Positions 27,188 through 35,177 of a DNA stretch of 64,000 bases are shown in pieces (positions within the stretch are counted from its first letter, which is position 1; each line of letters starts with the position of its first letter). Source of the DNA: Arcticibacter sp045629565 (GTDB lineage: Bacteria; Bacteroidota; Bacteroidia; Sphingobacteriales; Sphingobacteriaceae); contig NZ_JAZQRL010000027.1 of the NCBI RefSeq assembly GCF_045629565.1, positions 4,146 to 68,145 on the forward strand, in the 5' to 3' direction. Made by a program: the position numbers and the translations under genes. The notes under the pieces are model-generated. The model was not told the DNA's origin. It made no database searches and saw nothing but the letters and a program-made list of their open reading frames with translations.

Positions 27188-27958
27188 CTAATTGTTGTAT
27201 AGAAAGGCGGTTAACAACACGGTAAATGCTGAAATCGCTGACACCCAAACCGGCATTAATCGGTTACTGTTGCTATAAATCTTTTCTTTTGTTTTCTCGG
27301 CCTCCACGTATATTACATCATTCTGTTTCAAATAAAAATATGGTGAGTTTAATATGCTCTTCTTGTTAAGGTTTAGCCGAACCATGTTTCTGACGCCGTC
27401 AGCCTCTCTGATAACTAAGACATTTTCCCGCTTCCCGTATGGGGTCATATCTCCGGCTCTTCCCAGGGCCTCCAAAAGGTTGATCCGTTCGTCAGTAATC
27501 AAAAACGTTTCTGGTCTGTTAACTTCACCAATAACTGTAATCCGAAAATTCAAATATTTGACGTTAACAACCGGATCCTTGACATACTTGTTAACTTCTT
27601 TGGTCAGGGACTTTTGAGCTTCCTCAAGATTTAGTCCAGCTAGCTTAACAAAGCCTACCACGGGAAAATTGATCATACCGTCTTGATTTACTTTATAACC
27701 ATCCTTCTCCAAATAACTGTTGCTCGCTCCTTGTCTGCCTGGATTAGCTATAAACAAGACATTTGATTCAGCACTGAGCGTATTTACCGAAATGTCAAGA
27801 ATGTCATTTTGCTGAATAACCGGATTTACATTGTTGATCACCTTAGTTACTATTTCCGAGCTGTCGGACAAATCACTGAAGTATACGAGGTTTCGCTTCG
27901 AGCCGCATGAACTAAACAGGGTAATTAATAGAAAAACAGGAATGTATAAATATCTCAT
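27188..27958 (-). CDS. wza: Outer-membrane polysaccharide export lipoprotein (Wza-like)
   Basis: 256 aa from ATG 27958 (MRYLYIPVFLLITLFSSCG); lipobox FSSC gives the lipidated cysteine. Poly_export domain: VIQQNDILDISVNTLSAES and MINFPVVGFVKLAGLNLEEAQ; then SLBB-like ITVIGEVNRPETFLITDERINLLEALGRAGDMTPYGKR. The C terminus has a hydrophobic helix (VWVSAISAFTVLLTAFL), common for Bacteroidota Wza. It forms the outer-membrane pore for the polymer, working with Wzc. A good promoter candidate lies just upstream, making this the likely first gene of the main transcription unit. Confidence 0.92.
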   Translation of the reverse strand: MRYLYIPVFLLITLFSSCGSKRNLVYFSDLSDSSEIVTKVINNVNPVIQQNDILDISVNTLSAESNVLFIANPGRQGASNSYLEKDGYKVNQDGMINFPVVGFVKLAGLNLEEAQKSLTKEVNKYVKDPVVNVKYLNFRITVIGEVNRPETFLITDERINLLEALGRAGDMTPYGKRENVLVIREADGVRNMVRLNLNKKSILNSPYFYLKQNDVIYVEAEKTKEKIYSNSNRLMPVWVSAISAFTVLLTAFLYNN

Positions 27959-27985
27959 AAGATAATCCTCAACACCAATTAATAT

Positions 27986-28019
27986 CAAAGTTATATACTT
28001 AAGGAACTAAAAAACCAAG
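27986..28019 (-). promoter_or_regulatory. Candidate Bacteroidota promoter for wza and the polysaccharide operon
   Basis: On the minus strand TAACTTTG (27993-27986) fits the -7 consensus TAnnTTTG. CTTG at 28019-28016 is one base off the -33 TTTG, with a 22-bp spacer. Transcription would begin about 20 bases before the ATG at 27958. The -33 mismatch and long spacer keep confidence modest. Confidence 0.4.
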
Positions 28020-28222
28020 GAAATAAGACTTGTATAGTCACATGTAGAAATCTTCAAGCATTTTCACAGACTGAGATAAATAAATTTACCACTAGTCATA
28101 CTTGTAAAAATTTAATGCCCACTGAGTAATTATAATTCAAGAATAAATTCCGGCGTTTACTTAACATTATTAATAAAGGTCAATACTCCGCTTAATCAAT
28201 AGTTAAGTATCTTTACCAACCA
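28020..28222. other. Intergenic region between PglD-like gene and wza promoter
   Basis: AT-rich and non-coding; together with the wza leader this makes a 264-bp gap. Nothing resembling a terminator hairpin after the PglD-like gene was found, so that gene may be read through into wza. No repeats noticed. Confidence 0.3.
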
Positions 28223-28879
28223 TTAATGCAAATATTCATTTTTAATCCGCTGGGATGATATTGCTCTCTTAACTGTACTGCTATTTGTGTAAACCTCAAA
28301 GTCATTCGTATCATTGACGATGTTGGCTCCCACACCAATAATATTCGCTTTCCCGATTTTCAAATTCTGATTTACAGTAGAACTTAAACCCAGAAATGAG
28401 TTGTCTCCCACTCGTGCATCTCCGCCCATAAAACAGCCGGAAAGCATAACGTTATCTCCAATTTTGCAATGATGGGCAATATGAGCGGAAAAAAGAATAC
28501 AGTTTGAACCAATGCTTACAAACGGCTGAATTACAGTACCCTCTCCAATAAAAACATTGTCTCCGCACGTCAGATCCATCCAAATTGTCGCTTTTGAGGA
28601 TATATAGGTAATGCACGAATATCCGTTATCTTTCACTTTATGGTATATTCGTTCTCTTACAGAATTGTTGCCAACAGCAATAAAAATCTTATAGTCGTCG
28701 GGTGGATATATGGATGGTAATTCCTCGAAGTCTATGATTGGTAATTCGCGAACCGTCCTGCCTTCGGGCATAAATTCCTCCTCTATGCAAAAGGCAACAA
28801 CCTCATAAGGTGAATCATTGGTTAACACAAAATGGACATAATCGGCCAACTTTCCGACGCCAAAAATAATTACTTTCAT
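28223..28879 (-). CDS. PglD/NeuD-type hexapeptide acetyltransferase
   Basis: 218 aa. N-terminal Rossmann-like sugar-binding part: MKVIIFGVGKLADYVHFVL, IAVGNNSVRERI. From about residue 105 a left-handed beta-helix of hexapeptide repeats: GEGTVIQPFVSIGSN, HIAHHCKIGDNVMLSGC, NSFLGLSSTVNQNLKIG, ANIIGVGANIV. The His in AHHCKIGDN corresponds to the general base of PglD (HDCxIGD). PglD acetylates UDP-4-amino-sugars made by PglE, giving UDP-diNAcBac. It probably completes the PglF/PglE/PglD route whose other members lie far downstream in the locus. NeuD-type O-acetylation of a nonulosonate is the alternative. Confidence 0.85.
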   Translation of the reverse strand: MKVIIFGVGKLADYVHFVLTNDSPYEVVAFCIEEEFMPEGRTVRELPIIDFEELPSIYPPDDYKIFIAVGNNSVRERIYHKVKDNGYSCITYISSKATIWMDLTCGDNVFIGEGTVIQPFVSIGSNCILFSAHIAHHCKIGDNVMLSGCFMGGDARVGDNSFLGLSSTVNQNLKIGKANIIGVGANIVNDTNDFEVYTNSSTVKRAISSQRIKNEYLH

Positions 28880-29200
28880 AAACGCTGCATTACTGGTTAG
28901 TAGTTTTTTCCTGCTGGATTAGAACACTAATATAAATACTTCATGCAGTAACAGAACGGCCGGATATTGATTGCTCTTTTAATTGAATACTTTCGAGAAT
29001 TGCTTACTCAAAGTGCGAAGTTTGGTTCTCCTAATTTCGCTTAAGAATAACATGATTTTACATTCATGAATTTACCATACTATAATAAAGTAAAGTGGAA
29101 TGGTTTAAGTAAATCCAGAGGAATAAAAAAAGTTAGGGACGATAGAATCCTATCGTCCCTAACTTTAACCAGGTGAACACAGCTTTTTGTCTATGCCTGT
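28880..29200. other. Intergenic region between symporter operon and polysaccharide locus
   Basis: 321 bp without a gene. The right part holds the strong terminator at 29125-29166. The left part, 28880-29110, is AT-rich and should contain the promoter of the PglD-like gene, but I could not identify a TAnnTTTG/TTTG pair with proper spacing. Confidence 0.4.
29125..29166 (-). terminator. Strong Rho-independent terminator after the symporter gene
   Basis: A perfect 17-bp stem (29129-29145 with 29150-29166, loop AATC on plus) is followed on the minus strand by seven T. It ends the catabolic operon 35 bp after the symporter stop and insulates the polysaccharide locus from it. Confidence 0.9.
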
Positions 29201-30787
29201 TTATTTTTGCACCTCAGCTTTTTCCTTTTCTAATCGTCTCTCCTCATTTCTGTTCTCTAACCAACCGCTATATAACAGCCTTTTGTCAATATTAGGTTTC
29301 GGAAAGAAATAGCTTGCCGCATAGCCGACAATGATTACAATAAGGTGGCTATAAACACCAAGCATCAATGTATTATGTGTAAAATTAAAGGCTCCCAGAT
29401 CTAATAAAATGACTTTGTTATCGCCAATTCCAACCGCCGTTGAAGTAAGCACGGCATAAGCAGTAAAGACAATGCACACAATTATGGCAATAGTAATTCC
29501 CGGCGTGTTGGTACGCGTAGTAAACAGTCCGAGAAGAAAGATACCCACTATACCTCCTGAAAAGATAGCGTAGAGTGTGAATACAATGCCTAAAACTCCT
29601 TCATGACCTGCATTGACATACAGCATAGCGATCATCATCGAAATTAATCCGGAAAATACTACAGTCAGCTTAGAAGCTTTCAAATACTGCTTGTCTGTCT
29701 TACCCGGCGCCAACTTTTTATAGTAATCTTCTACGCACACCGCTGCTAGCGAATTCAGATCAGCGCTTAAGCTACAAATGGCTGCTGATATCATCGCTGA
29801 GAGAATCAAACCCACAACGCCTACAGGTAATTGGGTCATAATAAAATACGGAAAAACTGCGTCTGCCCTGATATCAGCAGGCACAGGCTGTTGTCGGTAA
29901 AAGACAAAAAGCGCCGTACCAATCAACATAAAGATCGTCCATATCGGAACAGTCAGCATGATACCCAGCATAGACGCCCTGATTGCCTCTTTATCTGTCT
30001 TAGCGGTTAAATAGCGTTGAACAACCGTTTGATCCGTTCCATACTTCTGGATGGCGTAGAAGGCACCATTTATAGCCATAACCAGGAAGGTTAATTTGGT
30101 AAGATCCCATTCGTAAGGACCAAAACCGGTTCTTCCATGTTCGGATGCTACTCTCCACACTTCCATGGGCCCCCCATCTACAGAATACAATAACACACCC
30201 ATACAGATGATTCCGCTTATAAAGAGCATAAATCCCTGGAACACATCCAGCCAGATAACCGCTTCTATTCCCCCTAGCAGATTAACTAAGATAATGAGTG
30301 CTCCGACGATAAAAATAATGGTAAACGTGTTAGCATCAATCATCCTGTTCAGAGCGATTGCGAGCAGGAAAAAAACCGTCCCCATTCCCGAAAACTGCCG
30401 TAGCACAAAGGCAACGGAGCTATAATACCTCGCGAAGCTTCCAAAACGCTGTTCAAAGTACTCATAGGTGCTCAGGTTAATCACCTTTCGGTATAAGGGC
30501 ACTATAAACCATATAACGCCTACCAAGACTATTGGTACCATTAATCCCTGTACCAATAAAATCCAGTTAGACGAATAGCCTGTACCTGGATAAGCAAGAA
30601 AAGTCACACTGCTTATAAGAGTCGCTAACAGAGAAATGCCTAATGCCCAGGAAGGAACTCTCCCCTTCGCTAGAAAATAATTATTCGTTGTGCGCTGTTT
30701 TTTGGAAAATCTTAATCCGAAACAAAGTGTTCCTATCAAGAATACAACGATAATTGCGTAATCTATCGGATGCATTGTCGAGTTCAT
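29201..30787 (-). CDS. Sodium:solute symporter (SSS family)
   Basis: 528 aa, about 13-14 membrane spans. Typical SSS features are MHPIDYAIIVVFLIGTLCFGLRFS, YFLAKGRVPSWALGISLLATLISSVTFLAYPG and GGIEAVIWLDVFQGFMLF. A charged tail (RNEERRLEKEKAEVQK) ends the protein. This subgroup includes transporters for sialic acids and sugar acids, and others for sugars. It is the last gene of the operon with Fe-ADH, DapA-like, PdxA-like and DUF1537 genes, so it likely brings the acid sugar from the periplasm into the cell. Ligand not readable. Confidence 0.88.
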   Translation of the reverse strand: MNSTMHPIDYAIIVVFLIGTLCFGLRFSKKQRTTNNYFLAKGRVPSWALGISLLATLISSVTFLAYPGTGYSSNWILLVQGLMVPIVLVGVIWFIVPLYRKVINLSTYEYFEQRFGSFARYYSSVAFVLRQFSGMGTVFFLLAIALNRMIDANTFTIIFIVGALIILVNLLGGIEAVIWLDVFQGFMLFISGIICMGVLLYSVDGGPMEVWRVASEHGRTGFGPYEWDLTKLTFLVMAINGAFYAIQKYGTDQTVVQRYLTAKTDKEAIRASMLGIMLTVPIWTIFMLIGTALFVFYRQQPVPADIRADAVFPYFIMTQLPVGVVGLILSAMISAAICSLSADLNSLAAVCVEDYYKKLAPGKTDKQYLKASKLTVVFSGLISMMIAMLYVNAGHEGVLGIVFTLYAIFSGGIVGIFLLGLFTTRTNTPGITIAIIVCIVFTAYAVLTSTAVGIGDNKVILLDLGAFNFTHNTLMLGVYSHLIVIIVGYAASYFFPKPNIDKRLLYSGWLENRNEERRLEKEKAEVQK

Positions 30788-30827
30788 ATTTTAGTTATAA
30801 TTGGTTGGTGATTGAGTTCTTACTTGG

Positions 30828-31982
30828 TTAGTACTGCCAGATCGATGACGGCCAGACGTAACTGCCAGGTTTTAAAGTGAGATGAATCCCTTCTTTCTCT
30901 TTAATCTTCATTCGTATGACTCCGGGTGACAGTTCCTGAACGGGAAAGAATTTATTATAGTTCAGCTTACTCATGATGACAGATGCAGTTTCTCCACCCT
31001 CTATAACGAGCTCATCAACGTCGACATACTGCATGGTATTTCGCACTACGTCTGCGATTACTTCTGATATAGAGCCATCCAGCTTACCCGCGTCAATCGA
31101 ATTGATTTGGTCAACTGCGATGATAACCGAATCATTCGTCTCTAAGCAAGAAGTAACAGTGTCTTGCCATGCATTGATCAGTTTTGACCTGTCGACCGCC
31201 TCACAAAACATCTCCGCCGGCATATACGCGACCTTCTTTCCAGAGTCAAAGGCATTAGCGACCATGCTCCGACTCCCCTGAAAGGCACTTCCGCATACAT
31301 ACAAGATGCGCTTCCCTAAATTCAGTTGTTGCCTCGTGACGTCATTTTTCTTACCTAAATGTCTTAATAAAGCATGGAAGAAACTTGATCCGCCCGCCAG
31401 AACCGTATCATCGTCCAGTCGCGCTGCCCAATGGTCCAGATCTTCCTCATTGACAGCATTACCAATAATAAGCGATTTATGTGTAAAGTCATCTCCTATC
31501 GATATAACGTCGGTATCTTCCCGCTTTCCGTTTCCAATAAGATCTACAACGTTCGAAGATTTTACCCCGTCACGTGAATTCGTTGAAAACCTGGAGCGGT
31601 GCAATGGAGCCCCTTCAAAGTAATAGACTCCATCTTGTATTATTCGCTTCAGTGATGGGTTCGCAGGGACAAGCAACGCCCTTTTCTTGCCCGAAACGGC
31701 GATTTGCTCCAGAAGCTCTTCACTTACATTTCCTCTCAGAACAGAATCGATCTTTTTATAGATCAACTGAGGTTGTAGCTGCATTAACTCAGATGTTGTC
31801 TGTCTGATTATGGACCTTGCCTCTTCGGGTTCTTTTGACCGGGTATTAGTGGCAATGATCAGCACATCCGTTCCTGGTTCCGGTGCCACTATGGTGTTTA
31901 TAACTACTTTCCAACCAAGCCTGACAGCAATCCCCCCTATTTCGGCGGCACCGGTAAAATCATCTGCAATAACGGCTATCAT
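30828..31982 (-). CDS. Four-carbon acid sugar kinase (DUF1537, DtnK/OtnK-like)
   Basis: 384 aa. N-terminal substrate domain opens IAVIADDFTGAAEIGG, the family signature ADDxTGA, followed by LIYKKIDSVLRGN (KKxDSxLRG). C-terminal ATP-binding domain ends with VIEGGETASVIMSKL (GGxTA). DUF1537 enzymes phosphorylate C4 sugar acids such as D-threonate, L-threonate or D-erythronate at O4, and sometimes larger branched acids. Only three bases separate it from the pdxA2-like gene upstream, the standard pairing for tetronate catabolism to DHAP. Length is slightly below the usual 400-430. Confidence 0.9.
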   Translation of the reverse strand: MIAVIADDFTGAAEIGGIAVRLGWKVVINTIVAPEPGTDVLIIATNTRSKEPEEARSIIRQTTSELMQLQPQLIYKKIDSVLRGNVSEELLEQIAVSGKKRALLVPANPSLKRIIQDGVYYFEGAPLHRSRFSTNSRDGVKSSNVVDLIGNGKREDTDVISIGDDFTHKSLIIGNAVNEEDLDHWAARLDDDTVLAGGSSFFHALLRHLGKKNDVTRQQLNLGKRILYVCGSAFQGSRSMVANAFDSGKKVAYMPAEMFCEAVDRSKLINAWQDTVTSCLETNDSVIIAVDQINSIDAGKLDGSISEVIADVVRNTMQYVDVDELVIEGGETASVIMSKLNYNKFFPVQELSPGVIRMKIKEKEGIHLTLKPGSYVWPSSIWQY

Positions 31983-31985
31983 CTT

Positions 31986-33020
31986 CTATCGCTTATTTAC
32001 TCCTACCATGTTGATTGCGTATTCTATCGCCAGGTTCATCGCGTCAGGACTTGCGATTCCTTTTCCGGCTATTTCCATCGCGGTTCCATGATCTACAGAT
32101 GTCCTGATGATGGGAAGACCCAATGTGATATTTACACCTCTCACACTCTTCATTTGCTTTGCCGATTTATCCCAGTTAAAGCCAACAACTTTGAACGGAA
32201 TATGCCCCTGGTCATGGTACATAGCCACAACGCCATCATATACACCGCCGATAGCCTTCGGGAATAATGTGTCGGCCGGCACTGGCCCCTCTACCTGGTA
32301 GCCTCGTTTTCTAGCCTCCTCAATCGCCGGAATAATTTCGTGCTCTTCCTCATCGCCGAACAGCCCCCCATCACTGGCGTGGGGGTTCAGGCCCGCAACA
32401 CCTATCTTAGGCTGAGCGATACCCAGTTGCTGACAAGCTTTTACAATCAGATCTATGGTATCAAGAATTCGTTCCTTTTTTACGAGGTCGCAAGCCTGTC
32501 TTAAAGAAACATGCGTCGACACGTGAATTACCCTTAAATCGTCTTCCACCAGCAGCATTCCATATTTCTTCGTATTGGTGTAGTGCGCATAAATTTCGGT
32601 GTGACCGGAGAAAAAATGCCCTGCCAAATGTATAGACTCCTTATTGATAGGTCCTGTCACCGTTGCATCTATCTCCTTATCCATCGCCAGCTCAATAACT
32701 TTTACAACCGACCGGAAAGCCGCATCTCCGGCTGCTGTAGAATTTTGGCCCGTTACAATCTCAGCACTGTCATATTTCAGATCGTACACGTCGATAGTAC
32801 CGAATTCAAACTTGGCATCATTTACAGCATAAACCGGATTAACATTCAGATTAAGCTTATAATGCGCTATTGTCTTCCGGCAAATCTCAGCGTCACCTAC
32901 CAAAAGCGGATTGCAGCGTTCATATATCGAAGGCGAAGCCAAAGCTTTCACAGCCACTTCCGGACCAATACTCGCAGGATCACCCATGGTAATTCCTAAA
33001 ACAGGTTTTTTAATAGTCAT
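31986..33020 (-). CDS. PdxA-family dehydrogenase, likely tetronate-4-phosphate dehydrogenase (PdxA2 type)
   Basis: 344 aa. Motifs: LGITMGDPASIGPEVAVKA, DATVTGPINKESIHLAGHFFSGHTEIYA, VAGLNPHASDGGLFGDEE, MYHDQGHIPFKV and LPIIRTSVDHGTA; the His residues hold the divalent metal. Canonical PdxA oxidises 4-hydroxythreonine-4-phosphate for vitamin B6. PdxA2 paralogues beside DUF1537 kinases oxidise D-threonate or D-erythronate 4-phosphate, and the 3-keto product loses CO2 to give DHAP. Neighbourhood strongly favours the catabolic role. It is in a tight operon with 2-3 bp gaps. Confidence 0.87.
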   Translation of the reverse strand: MTIKKPVLGITMGDPASIGPEVAVKALASPSIYERCNPLLVGDAEICRKTIAHYKLNLNVNPVYAVNDAKFEFGTIDVYDLKYDSAEIVTGQNSTAAGDAAFRSVVKVIELAMDKEIDATVTGPINKESIHLAGHFFSGHTEIYAHYTNTKKYGMLLVEDDLRVIHVSTHVSLRQACDLVKKERILDTIDLIVKACQQLGIAQPKIGVAGLNPHASDGGLFGDEEEHEIIPAIEEARKRGYQVEGPVPADTLFPKAIGGVYDGVVAMYHDQGHIPFKVVGFNWDKSAKQMKSVRGVNITLGLPIIRTSVDHGTAMEIAGKGIASPDAMNLAIEYAINMVGVNKR

Positions 33021-33022
33021 AG

Positions 33023-33943
33023 TTAAATGTTATTTATAGCATCAAGGCTGTCGTACTCAGCCAGCACCAATTCTTTGATTTTTTCTTCTTCCTGCGCCGT
33101 AATTCTGTAAAGAGGAGGCAACACAGATGTTCCGCATAATCCATACGCGTCCATCATGATTTTCAAAACAGGCAGCGACCTGCTCAATATCTTATCTTTC
33201 TGATAGATCGAGGAAACTCTATCAGCTTTCTCCTGAGCTGCCCATGATAAATCTGCTTGTTGAGCCCTGCCCGACTCATAAATGATACGGTACAAGCCTG
33301 GTGTAAGATTTCCTGTACTCGGAACCATACCATCAGCCCCCCAGGCCATTGCCTTATGAGACATCAGTGCCCAGCCCAAGAGATAAGAAAAGTCTTCTCT
33401 GTTTTTCCAGAGCTTAATCGCCTCTTCTACCCGTAGTTCCCCTTTTTCAGAATCTTTGAAACCCACGATATTCTGATGATGACTAAGTTTTTCCGCAACA
33501 GAAAGAGGAATAGAAAGATGGGTTGTAGCGGGAATATTGTAAACAATTAACGGGAGGGGCACTGCATCAGCCAGCTCCTCAAAATACCTGATCATCTGAT
33601 CCTCGTCAACAGGATAGTAAGAGGGCATGGTCGAAACAAGTACATCTGCACCCAGATCAGAGAAGGCCTTTGCCTCCTCCAGCACCGAGGATAAACAATT
33701 CCCCGAAATTCCCGCATATACGGTTTTCCTTTTCTTTGCAGCCCGAACAGTTGCCTCCAGAAACTTTTTCCGCTCCTGGGGACAAATGGAGACAGATTCC
33801 CCCGTCGTCCCCAGCACAAACGGGTGCGCATCGTGCCCTATCAGGTGATCAGTTATCCGCTCTGCTGCTTCTAAATCTACTTTATATTTATCGGTAAAGG
33901 GGGTGATCATTGGAACCACTACCCCACTGTATTTCTTTTCCAT
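33023..33943 (-). CDS. DapA-family Schiff-base lyase/aldolase, not a true DHDPS
   Basis: 306 aa from ATG 33943 (MEKKYSGVVVPMITPF), two bases after the Fe-ADH stop; a longer start at 33985 overlaps that gene. TIM-barrel family with FVLGTTGESVSICPQER, catalytic Tyr in LIVYNIPATTH and Schiff-base Lys in IVGFKDSEKGE. The Arg that binds aspartate semialdehyde in dihydrodipicolinate synthase (PSRTG motif) is absent; PATTH is there instead. Thus it should use pyruvate or release it, as in N-acetylneuraminate lyase, KDG aldolase or related 2-keto-3-deoxy acid enzymes. A dehydratase (KDG/KGSA type) is also possible. Confidence 0.85.
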   Translation of the reverse strand: MEKKYSGVVVPMITPFTDKYKVDLEAAERITDHLIGHDAHPFVLGTTGESVSICPQERKKFLEATVRAAKKRKTVYAGISGNCLSSVLEEAKAFSDLGADVLVSTMPSYYPVDEDQMIRYFEELADAVPLPLIVYNIPATTHLSIPLSVAEKLSHHQNIVGFKDSEKGELRVEEAIKLWKNREDFSYLLGWALMSHKAMAWGADGMVPSTGNLTPGLYRIIYESGRAQQADLSWAAQEKADRVSSIYQKDKILSRSLPVLKIMMDAYGLCGTSVLPPLYRITAQEEEKIKELVLAEYDSLDAINNI

Positions 33944-33944
33944 C

Positions 33945-35102
33945 TTAAGAATTAAAAGCTGAGTGGTAAATATCAACAGCATCATCTCTTGTGATCTCCC
34001 TGACGCTGTTCTTTAAGAGTCGTTGCACCTTCATAGCATCCGTTGCCATGCTTTCAATAGCGTCCTCCGGTATACCTAAGTCCGAAAGCGAATGAGGCAA
34101 TCCGCAATCCCGTATAAGCTCTTTTAAAAGCAATATACCTTTTCTTGCTGTCTCCATGGCGCTAGCCTGCGGCTCAGCGCCTAAGGCAAGTGCAACTTCG
34201 GCATACCTCTCGGGCGCAGCCGAAACACAGTACTCCATCACTGCCGGAAGCATGAGGGATACCGATAGACCATGTGCAATGTGAAAATCGGTTCCCAGCG
34301 GATATGCCAGAGCATGAGCTGCTGCCGTATTTACTGGTCCCAAACACATGCCACCATACATACTACCAAGGGCAATACTGGTTTTTGCTTCCAGATCATC
34401 CCCGTTGTCACATGCGCGCTTAAGGTTTTGGGCGACTAACCTAACGCCTTCCAACGCAAAAACATCGACGATCGGATGGGCGAATTTATTGGTATAGGCT
34501 TCCAGACAGTGTGAAAGCGCGTCAATACCCGTAGCAGCCGTAATATGGGTTGGAACAGAAAGCGTCAACACCGGATCAATATACGCCGCATCGGGAACCA
34601 GATAAGGACTTATGACCCCCACCTTGTTGCCTTCAGCATTCACAAAAAGAGCATTAGGAGACACTTCACTCCCGGTTCCTGCAGTTGTCGGAATACAGGC
34701 AAGATAGGTTTTCCGTTCTGCAAGCTTTCTGATTCCGGTTATCTCCTCCGTCGATTGTGTGTTTAATAGCTGGGCAGCAACGAGTTTTGCTGTGTCCATT
34801 ACGCTTCCCCCTCCGATTCCTGCGACACTATCAGCACGGTAACTTCTGGCTTCTTCGAGAATCACTTCAAACTCCGCAAAGGTCGGCTCTGCTTTTAAGG
34901 TATTGCAAATCTTAACTTTTACCCCAAATGCTGTAAGCTCTTGAATACCGGAGCTTAGCTGATCCTCCAGGGTGTCAATAGACATGATAAAAAGTCTTTT
35001 TAAACCCAAGGTTTTAAAGTCATGAATAAACTGGTTAAGGCTGTTTTCTCCAAAAACCAGCGTCGGAGGATTTAATAGTGTGATAAGGTTACTATTCTTC
35101 AT
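33945..35102 (-). CDS. Iron-containing alcohol dehydrogenase
   Basis: 385 aa. N-terminal NAD(P) domain with VAGIGGGSVMDTAKLVA, then PTTAGTGSEVSPNALF. The helical domain carries GIDALSHCLEAYTNKFAHP and GTDFHIAHGLSVSLM, supplying His ligands for Fe2+ or Zn2+. Fe-ADH enzymes interconvert primary alcohols or hydroxy acids and aldehydes. It is the first gene of the five-gene catabolic operon, about 30 bp after the promoter and overlapping operator. In the proposed pathway it reduces an aldehyde acid released by the DapA-family lyase. Direction and substrate are inferred only. Confidence 0.88.
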   Translation of the reverse strand: MKNSNLITLLNPPTLVFGENSLNQFIHDFKTLGLKRLFIMSIDTLEDQLSSGIQELTAFGVKVKICNTLKAEPTFAEFEVILEEARSYRADSVAGIGGGSVMDTAKLVAAQLLNTQSTEEITGIRKLAERKTYLACIPTTAGTGSEVSPNALFVNAEGNKVGVISPYLVPDAAYIDPVLTLSVPTHITAATGIDALSHCLEAYTNKFAHPIVDVFALEGVRLVAQNLKRACDNGDDLEAKTSIALGSMYGGMCLGPVNTAAAHALAYPLGTDFHIAHGLSVSLMLPAVMEYCVSAAPERYAEVALALGAEPQASAMETARKGILLLKELIRDCGLPHSLSDLGIPEDAIESMATDAMKVQRLLKNSVREITRDDAVDIYHSAFNS

Positions 35103-35132
35103 TATAAAGCGTCAATTCTATTAGGTGTTTGT

Positions 35133-35163
35133 CAAATGTAAACGTTTACATTGGTAAAGCAAA
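35133..35163 (-). promoter_or_regulatory. Promoter of the catabolic operon
   Basis: Minus strand: TACATTTG at 35140-35133 fits the -7 element TAnnTTTG exactly and TTTG at 35163-35160 fits -33, with a 19-bp spacer. It points at the Fe-ADH gene start at 35102. The LacI-type operator covers the -7 element and half the spacer, the expected layout for repression. Confidence 0.75.
35135..35152. promoter_or_regulatory. LacI-family operator O1
   Basis: AATGTAAACGTTTACATT is a perfect 18-bp palindrome with the central CG of LacI/GalR sites (TGnAAnCGnTnnCA type). It lies between the LacI gene end and the Fe-ADH start and overlaps the promoter. A copy with one change is found 8 kb away before the SusC gene. 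Confidence 0.85.
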
Positions 35164-35177
35164 GAAAAACCTGAACT

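Noticed and set aside
31986..33020. PdxA as vitamin B6 biosynthesis enzyme
   Set aside because: It is 3 bp from a DUF1537 kinase in an operon with a transporter, a DapA-family lyase and a LacI operator; this is the catabolic PdxA2 context. No other B6 gene is near.
33023..33943. DapA-like gene as dihydrodipicolinate synthase
   Set aside because: The arginine of the PSRTG motif is missing and no lysine genes are adjacent.
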